Part shown: positions 37,901 to 44,686 of the stretch, one piece after another
Position numbering within the stretch: position 1 is the first letter of the stretch
How the letters are laid out: each line of letters opens with the position of its first letter
Assembly (NCBI RefSeq): GCF_022533585.1
Contig: NZ_CP092827.1
Span: 5,178,001 to 5,242,000, forward strand
Direction: 5' to 3'
Length of the DNA stretch: 64,000 nt
Origin: Pseudomonas sp. LS.1a
GTDB taxonomy: Bacteria; Pseudomonadota; Gammaproteobacteria; Pseudomonadales; Pseudomonadaceae
Program-made: the position numbers and the translations under genes
Notes under the pieces: generated by a model
Told to the model about the DNA's origin: nothing
Database searches by the model: none
The model's input: the letters and a program-made list of their open reading frames with translations, nothing else

Positions 37901-38944
37901 CAGGGCATGCGCGAGAAAGGCCGTTCGGTCTATCAGGTGGCCATTGCCGATGCTGCCGAGATCAAGCGTGGCACCTTCGTCATGCCGACCCTGATCGAGC
38001 TGGAAAGCTTCGACGAGCTGAAGCGTGAAATCTTCGGCCCGGTGCTGCACGTGGTGCGCTACAACCGCCGCAACCTGGACCAGCTGATCGAGCAGATCAA
38101 CAACTCCGGCTATGGCCTGACCCTCGGCGTGCACACCCGCATCGACGAGACCATCGCCAAGGTGGTGGAAACCGCCAACGCCGGCAACATGTACGTCAAC
38201 CGCAACATCGTCGGTGCGGTGGTGGGTGTGCAGCCGTTCGGTGGTGAAGGCCTGTCCGGCACTGGCCCGAAAGCCGGCGGCCCGCTGTACCTGTACCGCC
38301 TGCTGTCGACTCGCCCGGCCGACGCGATTGGCCGCCACTTCCAGCAGCAGGACGGCGAAGGCAAGCCTGACCGCGCCCTGCACGAGCAGTTGATCAAGCC
38401 GCTGCACGGTTTGAAGGCCTGGGCCGAGAGCAACCAGTTGGCCGACCTGGCCGCGCTGTGCAGCCAGTTCGCCAGTCAGTCGCAAAGCGGCATCGCCCGC
38501 CTGCTGCCAGGCCCGACCGGCGAGCGCAACAGCTACACCATCCTGCCGCGTGAGCACGTGCTGTGCCTGGCCGACAACGAGGCCGACCTGCTGGCGCAGT
38601 TCGCCGCAGTGCTGGCGGTTGGCAGCTCGGCGGTATGGGCTGACGGCGAGCCGGGCAAGGCCCTGCGTGCCCGCCTGCCGCGTGAGCTGCAGGCCAAGGT
38701 CAAGCTGGTGGCGGACTGGAACAAGGATGAAGTGGCGTTCGACGCCGTGATCCATCATGGCGACTCGGACCAGCTGCGCGGCGTGTGCCAGCAGGTGGCC
38801 AAGCGTGCCGGTGCGATCGTGGGCGTGCACGGGCTGTCCAGCGGGGATCATCAGATTGCGCTGGAGCGTCTGGTGATCGAGCGGGCAGTGAGTGTGAACA
38901 CTGCTGCGGCGGGTGGTAACGCCAGCCTGATGACCATTGGCTGA
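34991..38944 (+). CDS. putA: Trifunctional transcriptional regulator/proline dehydrogenase/L-glutamate gamma-semialdehyde dehydrogenase
   Basis: The 1317-residue protein is type-B/C PutA with an N-terminal ribbon-helix-helix repressor domain (residues 1-45, TTTLGVKLDDPTRERLKAAA), a FAD-linked proline dehydrogenase barrel (about 200-560) and an ALDH domain (about 640-1100), with catalytic Glu881 (AETGGQNA) and Cys915 (GQRCSAL), followed by the C-terminal lid. It oxidises proline to glutamate at the membrane when proline is present and represses the put genes when free. GAGGATAAGAA precedes the ATG at 34991. The length and domain order equal other pseudomonad PutA. A Rho-independent terminator follows 24 bases after the stop. 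A long opposite-strand open frame here is a shadow. Confidence 0.97.
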   Translation: MATTTLGVKLDDPTRERLKAAAQSIDRTPHWLIKQAIFNYLEKLEGGATLTELNGHASSLADDAGEVQADHSHQCFLEFAESILPQSVLRSAITAAYRRPEQEVVPMLLEQARLSAPLAEATNKMAAGLAEKLRNQKSAGGRAGIVQGLLQEFSLSSQEGVALMCLAEALLRIPDKGTRDALIRDKISTGNWQPHLGNSPSLFVNAATWGLLLTGKLVSTHNESGLTSSLTRIIGKSGEPMIRKGVDMAMRLMGEQFVTGETIAEALANASRFESKGFRYSYDMLGEAALTEHDAQKYLASYEQAIHSIGKASHGRGIYEGPGISIKLSALHPRYSRAQYERVMEELYPRLLSLTLLAKQYDIGLNIDAEEADRLELSLDLLERLCFEPSLAGWNGIGFVIQAYQKRCPYVIDYVIDLAKRSRHRLMIRLVKGAYWDSEIKRAQVEGLEGYPVYTRKVYTDVSYVACARKLLAVPEAIYPQFATHNAHTLSAIYHIAGQNYYPGQYEFQCLHGMGEPLYEQVVGKISEGKLNRPCRVYAPVGTHETLLAYLVRRLLENGANTSFVNRIADHSISIQELVADPVASIERMGTQEGSIGLPHPRIPLPRELYGSERANSAGIDMANEHRLASLSCAMLATAHNDWKAAPLLACAASEGAAAPVLNPADHRDVVGHVQEATVADVDNAIQCALNAAPIWQATPPAERAAILERTADLMEAEIQPLMGLLIREAGKTFANAIAEVREAVDFLRYYAVQARNDFSNDAHRPLGPVVCISPWNFPLAIFTGQVAAALAAGNPVLAKPAEQTPLIAAQAVRLLLEAGIPEGVLQLLPGRGETVGAGLVGDERVKGVMFTGSTEVARLLQRNVAGRLDNQGRPIPLIAETGGQNAMIVDSSALTEQVVIDVVSSAFDSAGQRCSALRVLCLQEDSADRVIEMLKGAMAESRLGSPDRLAVDIGPVIDAEAKAGIEKHIQGMREKGRSVYQVAIADAAEIKRGTFVMPTLIELESFDELKREIFGPVLHVVRYNRRNLDQLIEQINNSGYGLTLGVHTRIDETIAKVVETANAGNMYVNRNIVGAVVGVQPFGGEGLSGTGPKAGGPLYLYRLLSTRPADAIGRHFQQQDGEGKPDRALHEQLIKPLHGLKAWAESNQLADLAALCSQFASQSQSGIARLLPGPTGERNSYTILPREHVLCLADNEADLLAQFAAVLAVGSSAVWADGEPGKALRARLPRELQAKVKLVADWNKDEVAFDAVIHHGDSDQLRGVCQQVAKRAGAIVGVHGLSSGDHQIALERLVIERAVSVNTAAAGGNASLMTIG

Positions 38945-38965
38945 GGCTGAAGGTTGTTGAAGAAA

Positions 38966-38992
38966 AGGGAGAGCTTTGGCTCTCCTTTTTTT
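38966..38992 (+). terminator. Rho-independent terminator of putA
   Basis: GGAGAGC-TTTG-GCTCTCC (38968-38985) is a perfect seven-base-pair stem followed by TTTTTTT. It begins 24 bases past the putA stop codon. Confidence 0.93.
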
Positions 38993-39124
38993 ATGGGTGC
39001 CTGGCTTGAGATTGGGGGTGGGTTGCCAGGTTTTTGCCACAATATTTTCTGCGCTTGGGAGATCGAGCGCAGATAATGTTGTGGCGAACACCTCGCGGCC
39101 TTCACTCGACCTGAAGCCAATCCC

Positions 39125-39388
39125 TCACTGCTTCATCCCCAACTCAGCATCATCCATCAGTGCCTTGGCCATCGCACTCAGGTAATAGGCAGCCCAGATC
39201 ATCATCGGCTTCTCATCCATCAGCCCGGTAATGGTCAATTCACGGACATACCCCATCAACTCCGAAGACTGCTCGCGGGCGTCCCTGCACGGGATACCGG
39301 GCTCGATGCGGAAAAGCGGGTGTGTGCCATTCTCGCCCTGGTAGAAGGTAGTCTTGCCGACGGTGAATTGGGTGTCTTCTGTTGTCAT
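39125..39388 (-). CDS. DUF3077 family protein
   Basis: This 87-residue protein, MTTEDTQFTVGKTTFYQGE onward, resembles the short DUF3077 proteins found in several copies in P. putida genomes. No catalytic or membrane motif is seen; two amphipathic helices (ASELMGYVREL-like and AAYYLSAMAKALMDDAE) make up most of it. Its function is unknown. Upstream on the same strand are a REP pair and a damaged member of the companion small-protein family (MLKIVPDPP type), suggesting these two used to be an adjacent gene pair. The ATG at 39388 is preceded by GGGGATTG and the ORF uses typical codons. Confidence 0.8.
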   Translation of the reverse strand: MTTEDTQFTVGKTTFYQGENGTHPLFRIEPGIPCRDAREQSSELMGYVRELTITGLMDEKPMMIWAAYYLSAMAKALMDDAELGMKQ

Positions 39389-39420
39389 TGTTCAATCCCC
39401 TGATAATTCTCGACTGCCTG

Positions 39421-39523
39421 GGCCGGCCCTTTCGCGGGCATGCCCGCTCCCACAGGTTCACCACAGGCTTCAAGACTTGCACCGTACCTGTGGGAGCGGG
39501 CATGCCCGCGAAAGGGCCGGCCG
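39421..39523. repeat. REP pair upstream of DUF3077
   Basis: GGCCGGCCCTTTCGCGGGCATGCCCGCTCCCACAGG and its inverted copy CCTGTGGGAGCGGGCATGCCCGCGAAAGGGCCGGCC are nearly perfect complements. The pair abuts the broken small gene at 39530-39624. Confidence 0.9.
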
Positions 39524-39529
39524 AGGCGA

Positions 39530-39624
39530 CACATCAATAAGCCTCAGTGCGTAGTCCGTGGCCTGGATGAGGGCATCTCGAGTGAATGGGTGTTCAGGGG
39601 TGGATCGGGGACAATTTTCAGCAT
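39530..39624 (-). pseudogene. Frameshifted and truncated small-protein gene (DUF3077-associated family)
   Basis: From ATG at 39624 the frame reads MLKIVPDPPLNTHSLE, a start I recognise from P. putida small proteins paired with DUF3077. It then leaves the expected frame: the following bases read DALIQATDYALRLIDVS in another frame, which is what the family shows next. The switch lies at GAGATG near 39574-39580 and is explained by loss of one G from GAGGATG. The homology stops at about 39530, seven bases before the REP pair, so the 3' half is gone too. In-frame translation ends in a stop after about 27 residues. Function unknown; called a remnant. Confidence 0.6.
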
Positions 39625-39659
39625 TATGGTTCACCTGGTAATAGGGGCCACCACACACC

Positions 39660-39850
39660 TGCTGTCAAACAAGAGGGTGGCAGCTGTACATGGGTTGACA
39701 GACCGGTAGGCAAACCAAAAAACCGGCGCACACGAAGTGCCCCATGCACAGCTGCCATAAAGGCAAAGCCATGCGGTTTGACCTGAGCGGCCTGTCAAAG
39801 CCGGCCACTGATTTGGCAGCGACCACCCGAGACTAGGGCCCTGCCCAGAG
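39660..39850 (-). ncRNA. Candidate structured leader RNA upstream of the small-gene remnant
   Basis: No gene fits here, yet the sequence is rich in paired arms. The main stem joins 39678-39693 (GGCAGCTGTACATGGG) with 39741-39756 (CCCATGCACAGCTGCC): 16 pairs, the single mismatch being a G-U wobble on the minus-strand RNA but an A-C clash on the plus strand. Inside are ACCGGT/ACCGG and GCAC..TTCG..GTGC hairpins; outside are TTTGAC/GTCAAA (39777-39782 with 39794-39799) and two more TGTCAA-type copies. On the minus strand it would lie about 50-220 bases before the remnant's ATG, so a cis-acting leader or a small RNA is likely. Function unknown. Confidence 0.5.
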
Positions 39851-39989
39851 CACCGCAATGACTAAAAGGGGGCTGGGAGTATGTTTGGGAAATGGACTAC
39901 ATGGAATAGGCAAAAACCTAAAAAACTGCCGGGGTGCTGACTGAAATGCGGTAGGGCTGGCAGGTCTCACCTCGCCCTTTGCAGCGCGC
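39851..39989. other. Intergenic stretch without a recognised gene
   Basis: I see no coding sequence with family resemblance here. Short A-rich and G-rich runs (AAAAGGGGGCTGGG; GGCAAAAACCTAAAAAACTGCCGGGG) are present. The second can pair GGCA with TGCC as a weak hairpin around 39909-39930. It probably carries the promoter of the leader RNA on the minus strand, but no clear sigma-70 boxes could be fixed. Confidence 0.4.
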
Positions 39990-40020
39990 CTGTGCGACCG
40001 AGCGCCGCTCGGTCGCACAG
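39990..40020. repeat. Perfect 15-base-arm palindrome
   Basis: CTGTGCGACCGAGCG-C-CGCTCGGTCGCACAG is a perfect inverted repeat of 15-base arms. It is unrelated in sequence to the REP units. It lies 41 bases past the stop of the hypothetical membrane protein gene (40061) on the minus strand, a good place for a terminator, but no T-run follows. It could equally be a mobile or recombination site at the edge of the A+T-rich module. Confidence 0.7.
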
Positions 40021-40060
40021 ATACAGAAAGAACCGAAGCAAGCCCCTTTAATGCCCTCGC

Positions 40061-40492
40061 TCATCCGAGCCTTCGCCAGAACCACCAAAGGCTTAGGATT
40101 TTAGCCCCTTCAGAAGCTGCGAAAAGGCTCAACCAAACCCACGTACTGGTATCTGGCAATAATAGAAACAAAGAAAACGACGGAACTATAAACAAGACAC
40201 GAAATGGAAATTGAACGAAAGCCAGATAACGCCCTGATCTTCTCCCCATACAAAGCAATATGCTACTGGCAACAAGGGATACCTGGACAATCAGTCCCAT
40301 CCACACCATGAACTCAAGCCCTCCCCCCCACTGTTCCATGTTTGCAAGGGCGGAATTGAAATCACTCACAAAGGGGGTCAAACCTCTATTCAGGCTACTG
40401 ACCACAACGAAAGAAATGTAAAAAGCATCCATACCACCCCAAAACAAACCGACCAAACGCGTTGACCTTATCAAGCCGATGCTCCAGCTCAT
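40061..40492 (-). CDS. Hypothetical four-helix membrane protein (candidate immunity-like partner)
   Basis: I do not recognise this 143-residue protein. It has four likely membrane segments (about 12-33, 57-80, 90-111 and 115-135), short loops with charged residues, and ends in WWFWRRLG. The DNA is A+T-rich compared with neighbours (37% G+C in one counted line versus 68% in the acyl-CoA dehydrogenase gene) and uses codons rare nearby. Its start overlaps the stop of the gene upstream by four bases (ATGA, 40489-40492), so the two are translated together. A small membrane protein coupled to a soluble partner is a pattern of immunity genes, but no toxin signature backs this up. Confidence 0.7.
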   Translation of the reverse strand: MSWSIGLIRSTRLVGLFWGGMDAFYISFVVVSSLNRGLTPFVSDFNSALANMEQWGGGLEFMVWMGLIVQVSLVASSILLCMGRRSGRYLAFVQFPFRVLFIVPSFSLFLLLPDTSTWVWLSLFAASEGAKILSLWWFWRRLG

Positions 40493-41172
40493 TTATCTTT
40501 TAACTCATATTCTTCATTTGCGATTACTGGTCGCCAATGCCATGAGGAGCCCGACACATCCCAGGCATCATCAGCCTCCACATAAATTTGGGCTACTTTA
40601 CGTTCCATTCCATATCTGTGGATTGCGGAGGACGGCGAAAAATTCTGCTCCTCTTCATCTAGCGGTACCCATTCCTGCGTAACTGTTCTCGTCGTATTCG
40701 CAAAATCTTTCCCTGACGACAAGAAGACTCGCCCCTCATCTCCTCTTGATGTAAGGAAATTCGCAACAAAGGCAGCACTCGAAGCAAGTTTATTAACACG
40801 CATAGCTGTTATCTTCCACTTGCCCGGCCCACTCATCGCAGAAACAGTGTTAATAAAATCGCCGCCGCCCCTCTCACGACAACTTCTCGCATACCAATTC
40901 TCTTCGAGATTTATCGGCTTGAATGGCCTATCTCTAATCAGCATCCACTCACCTGATGCAACCGGCCTAAGCGCTCTATCAATTTGATCACTCGCCAGTC
41001 TAACCGAGCCATACAAACCGCACTCCTTTAAGAGTTCTGTTACGCCGAATATTTCTTGTACGTAGCCCCTACTTTGCAAATAATCTCTAATTATCCCGGC
41101 CGAAAAGAATGGGTCTTCGACCCTACACAGGTCATCCGTTCGAACGTTCGTCCAGCGAGTGAGCTTTTCCAT
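40489..41172 (-). CDS. Hypothetical soluble protein of the A+T-rich module
   Basis: The 227-residue protein (MEKLTRWTNVRTDD onward) matches no family I know. It has no signal peptide or membrane segment. The C-terminal half is rich in Trp, Glu and Asp and includes the stretch RVFLSSGKDFANTTRTVTQEW. The ATG at 41172 is chosen because GGAGG stands seven bases before it; a TTG six bases upstream lacks such a site. The gene is A+T-rich like its partner and overlaps it by four bases. The pair lies between the putA/DUF3077 region and the acyl-CoA dehydrogenase gene, as an inserted module. An effector, toxin or regulatory role is possible, none shown. Confidence 0.7.
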   Translation of the reverse strand: MEKLTRWTNVRTDDLCRVEDPFFSAGIIRDYLQSRGYVQEIFGVTELLKECGLYGSVRLASDQIDRALRPVASGEWMLIRDRPFKPINLEENWYARSCRERGGGDFINTVSAMSGPGKWKITAMRVNKLASSAAFVANFLTSRGDEGRVFLSSGKDFANTTRTVTQEWVPLDEEEQNFSPSSAIHRYGMERKVAQIYVEADDAWDVSGSSWHWRPVIANEEYELKDK

Positions 41173-41409
41173 TGCCAATCCTCCATTCAGAACACCGACG
41201 TTTACATTCGCTAGATCAAAAAATCTGTAGGACCACTTCTGATAACGCTGTGGGAAATTTCTCTATCTTTAATGGAAAGCAACACCTGTACGGATGCCAG
41301 ACCGCAGGTCTCATTACACTTTCTCAACCCATATCACCCAAACCTATTAACCTGTCGCCCACCCCACCACCCTCCTACACTCGCAGCATCCCGCCTCAGG
41401 ACCGCGACC

Positions 41410-43212
41410 ATGCCCGAGACCCTGCTCAGCCCCCGCAACCTCGCCTTCGAACTCTACGAAGTCCTCGAAGCCGAAGCCCTGACCCAGCGCCCACGCTTCG
41501 CCGAGCACAACCGCGAAACCTTCGATGCAGCGCTATCAACTGCCCGCACCATTGCCGAGAAGTTCTTCGCCCCGCACAACCGCAAGGCCGACGAAAACGA
41601 GCCGCGTTATGTCGACGGCCGCGCAGAGCTGATCCCCGAAGTAAAACCCGCCATCGACGCCTTTCTCGAAGCCGGCTTCCTCAACGCCAACCGTGACTTC
41701 GAGGTCGGTGGCATGCAGCTGCCGAGCCTGGTCTCACAGGCCTGCTTCGCCCACTTCCAGGCCGCCAACGCCGGCACCACGGCCTACCCGTTCCTGACCA
41801 TGGGCGCGGCCAACCTGATCGAGAGTTTCGGCAGCGAAGAACAGAAGCGCCTGTTCCTCCAGCCGATGATCGAGGGCCGCTACTTCGGCACCATGGCCCT
41901 GACCGAACCCCACGCCGGCTCGTCACTGGCCGATATCCGCACCCGCGCCGAACCCGCCAGTGACGGCAGCTACCGACTCAAGGGCAACAAGATCTTCATC
42001 TCCGGCGGCGACCACGAGCTGTCGGAAAACATCGTGCACATGGTCCTAGCCAAGCTGCCGGACGCACCGCCCGGGGTGAAGGGCATTTCGCTGTTCATCG
42101 TGCCGAAGTACCTGGTCAACCCGGACGGCAGCCGTGGCCCGCGCAACGATGTGCTGCTGGCCGGCTTGTTCCACAAGATGGGCTGGCGCGGCACCACCTC
42201 CACCGCGCTGAACTTCGGCGACAACGGCCAGTGCGTCGGCTACCTGGTCGGCCAGCCGCACCAGGGCCTGGCCTGCATGTTCCAGATGATGAACGAAGCA
42301 CGCATCGGTGTCGGCATGGGCGCGGTGATGCTCGGCTACGCCGGCTACCTGTATTCGCTGGAATACGCCCGCCAGCGCCCGCAGGGCCGGTTGCCGGACA
42401 ACAAGGACCCGCACAGCCCGGCAGTGCCGATCATCGAACACACCGATGTGAAACGCATGCTGCTGGCACAGAAGGCCTACGTGGAAGGCGCCTTCGACCT
42501 GGGCCTGTATGCCGCGCGCCTGTTCGACGACACCCAGACTGCCAGCGACGACAGCGCCCGCAAGCAGGCGCAGGAGCTGCTCGACCTGCTGACCCCGATC
42601 GTCAAGTCCTGGCCCTCGGCCTTCTGCCTCAAGGCCAACGAACTGGCGATCCAGATCCTCGGCGGCCACGGCTACACCCGCGAATACCCGGTGGAGCAGT
42701 ACTACCGCGACAACCGCCTGAACCCGATCCACGAGGGTACCGAGGGCATCCAGTCGCTCGACCTGCTCGGCCGCAAACTGGCGCAGAACAATGGTGCCGG
42801 CCTCAAACAGCTGATCCGCCTGATCGCCGCCACCGGCGAGCGCGCCAGCCACCACCCGAACCTCGACCCACTGCGCCAGCCGCTGGAGCAACTGGTCAAC
42901 CGCCTGCAAGGTGTGACCCTGGCCCTGCTTGGCGACCTGGCCCAGGGCAAGGTCGCCGGTACCCTGGCCAACTCCGCCTTGTACCTCAAGGCCTTCGGCC
43001 ACTGCGTGATCGGCTGGCGCTGGCTGGAGCAGGCGATTCATGCCGAGCTTGGACTGCTCAAGGGCAACCCTGCCGACCGCGACTTCTACCTCGGCAAGCT
43101 ACAGGCCGCGCGTTATTTCCTGACCTGGGAAGTACCGGGCTGCCATAATGAGCTGGCATTGCTCGAGGCGCGCGACGATACCTGCCTCGCCATGCAAGAC
43201 GGGTGGTTCTAG
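41410..43212 (+). CDS. Acyl-CoA dehydrogenase, 600-residue C-terminal-domain type
   Basis: The 600-residue flavoprotein has the acyl-CoA dehydrogenase N, middle and C domains plus an added C-terminal domain of about 120 residues typical of the long FadE-like members. The FAD/acyl site region is GTMALTEPHAGSSLADIRT (about 160-178) and the catalytic base sits in HEGTEGIQSLDL (about 445-455). It oxidises acyl-CoA to enoyl-CoA in fatty-acid or other acid catabolism; no electron-transfer or hydratase gene lies next to it. The ATG at 41410 (MPETLLSP) is preferred over a longer in-frame start lying inside the low-G+C spacer. The substrate chain length is unknown. Confidence 0.9.
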   Translation: MPETLLSPRNLAFELYEVLEAEALTQRPRFAEHNRETFDAALSTARTIAEKFFAPHNRKADENEPRYVDGRAELIPEVKPAIDAFLEAGFLNANRDFEVGGMQLPSLVSQACFAHFQAANAGTTAYPFLTMGAANLIESFGSEEQKRLFLQPMIEGRYFGTMALTEPHAGSSLADIRTRAEPASDGSYRLKGNKIFISGGDHELSENIVHMVLAKLPDAPPGVKGISLFIVPKYLVNPDGSRGPRNDVLLAGLFHKMGWRGTTSTALNFGDNGQCVGYLVGQPHQGLACMFQMMNEARIGVGMGAVMLGYAGYLYSLEYARQRPQGRLPDNKDPHSPAVPIIEHTDVKRMLLAQKAYVEGAFDLGLYAARLFDDTQTASDDSARKQAQELLDLLTPIVKSWPSAFCLKANELAIQILGGHGYTREYPVEQYYRDNRLNPIHEGTEGIQSLDLLGRKLAQNNGAGLKQLIRLIAATGERASHHPNLDPLRQPLEQLVNRLQGVTLALLGDLAQGKVAGTLANSALYLKAFGHCVIGWRWLEQAIHAELGLLKGNPADRDFYLGKLQAARYFLTWEVPGCHNELALLEARDDTCLAMQDGWF

Positions 43213-43243
43213 GGGGAGCCACCGTGTACACGGAGGCTTCCGA

Positions 43244-44686
43244 ATGTTCGATTCCAGCGCCCTGCTGCGCCAGCGCTTCGCTGCGCTGCGCAGTACGGCC
43301 GAGTTGTTTTCCCTGCGCCATGTGAAACAGTCGCACCAGGCGCTGTCGGTGCGCCGCAATGTCGCCGAACCGCCGCTGTTCAGCCAGGACGAAGGCGCCA
43401 TGCTCACCGTGCGGGTCAATGGCGTGGAGGCCTACGCGGCCACCGCCGACCTGTCCCAGGCCGGCCTGCAGCGCGCCCTGGAGCAAGCCGAGGCGCTGGC
43501 CCGGCAGGTCGCCCGGCACAGCCTGCTGGACCTGCGCGAACAGCCCGTCACCAGCGCCCGCCATGACCACATCTCGCCCAACTTCGACCAGCCCGTACCT
43601 ACCCTCGCCGATTGCCTCGGCCTGCTTGCGGCCGAATCGGCCAGCGTGCCCAAGGACAGCCGCCTGGTGGACTGGCAGGCCAGCCTGGGCCTGAGCCTGG
43701 TCGAGCAGACCTACCTGAACTCGGCCGGCGCCGAGTTGCGCCACGCCCAGCGCTTCCTGTTCCCGGGCCTGGGCGTGACCGCCAGCGACGGCCAGGACAG
43801 CCAGAGCCGCAGCCTGGGCCGCGACAACTTCGGCCAGCAGGGCGGCTTCGAGATCATCGAGCGCTGCGGCCTGGTCGGCGCGGCCCGCCGGGTGGCCGAC
43901 GAAGCGCTACAGCTGCTGCTGGCACCGAACACCCCCAGCGGCCCGCGCGACCTGCTGTTGATGCCGGACCAGATGATGCTGCAGATCCACGAATCCATCG
44001 GCCACCCGTTGGAGATGGACCGCATCCTCGGCGACGAGCGCAACTACGCTGGCACCAGCTTCGTCAAAGCCAGCGACTTCGGCCACCTGCAATACGGCTC
44101 CAGCCTGCTGAACGTGACCTTCGACCCGACCATCGGCGAAGAGCTGGCCAGCTACAGCCATGACGACGACGGCACCCCGGCCAGCAAGCAGTTCCTGATC
44201 CGAAACGGCCTGCTGCTACGCCCGCTGGGTGGCGCGCTGTCGCAGTTCCGCTCCGGCCTGGATGGCGTGGCCAACAGCCGCGCCTGCGGCTGGAACCGTG
44301 CGCCGATCGACCGCATGGCCAACCTCAACATCGAGCCGGGCGACCAGAGCCTGGATCAACTGGTAAAGGGCATCGAACACGGCATCCTGATGCGCACCAA
44401 CCGCTCCTGGTCCATCGACGATGCACGCAACAAGTTCCAGTTCGGCTGCGAGTGGGGTCAGCTGATTGAAAACGGCGAGCTCAAGGGCATCGTCAAGAAC
44501 CCCAACTACCGCGGTATCTCCGCGCAGTTCTGGCGCAACCTGGCGGCAGTCGGCGACCGCAGTACCTTCCAGGTGCTGGGCACGCCCAACTGCGGCAAGG
44601 GCGAACCCAACCAGGTGGTGCGGGTGGGGCATGCCTCGCCGGCCTGCGTGTTCCGCCAGATCGACGTATTCGGAGGAGATGCCTGA
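43244..44686 (+). CDS. TldD/PmbA family metallopeptidase, catalytic (TldD-like) subunit
   Basis: The 480-residue protein carries the TldD active-site motif HEXXXH (H249-E250-S-I-G-H254, in QIHESIGHPLE), which binds one metal. It is paired with a second family member that lacks the motif, matching the TldD/TldE heterodimer that processes microcin and CcdA-like peptides. The housekeeping tldD/pmbA genes of Pseudomonas are not here, so this is a second copy of the system. GGAGGCTTCCG precedes the ATG at 43244. It starts 32 bases after the acyl-CoA dehydrogenase stop and its stop overlaps the start of the partner by one base. Confidence 0.88.
   Translation: MFDSSALLRQRFAALRSTAELFSLRHVKQSHQALSVRRNVAEPPLFSQDEGAMLTVRVNGVEAYAATADLSQAGLQRALEQAEALARQVARHSLLDLREQPVTSARHDHISPNFDQPVPTLADCLGLLAAESASVPKDSRLVDWQASLGLSLVEQTYLNSAGAELRHAQRFLFPGLGVTASDGQDSQSRSLGRDNFGQQGGFEIIERCGLVGAARRVADEALQLLLAPNTPSGPRDLLLMPDQMMLQIHESIGHPLEMDRILGDERNYAGTSFVKASDFGHLQYGSSLLNVTFDPTIGEELASYSHDDDGTPASKQFLIRNGLLLRPLGGALSQFRSGLDGVANSRACGWNRAPIDRMANLNIEPGDQSLDQLVKGIEHGILMRTNRSWSIDDARNKFQFGCEWGQLIENGELKGIVKNPNYRGISAQFWRNLAAVGDRSTFQVLGTPNCGKGEPNQVVRVGHASPACVFRQIDVFGGDA

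Noticed and set aside
34820..39091. 1423-codon open frame on the minus strand opposite putA
   Set aside because: It lies antisense to an intact, well-matched putA; it shows no domain, has an unusual His/Val/Gln/Gly-rich composition and no ribosome-binding site. High G+C and codon bias of putA remove stops from that frame.
39470..39658. 62-codon minus-strand open frame over the small-gene remnant
   Set aside because: It joins two frames of a broken gene and runs into REP DNA; only part of it is real homology, so it was listed as a pseudogene instead.
38945..41409. tRNA gene or phage attachment site explaining the A+T-rich module
   Set aside because: No tRNA-like cloverleaf, direct repeat or integrase was found at either edge; only the palindrome at 39990-40020 stands out.
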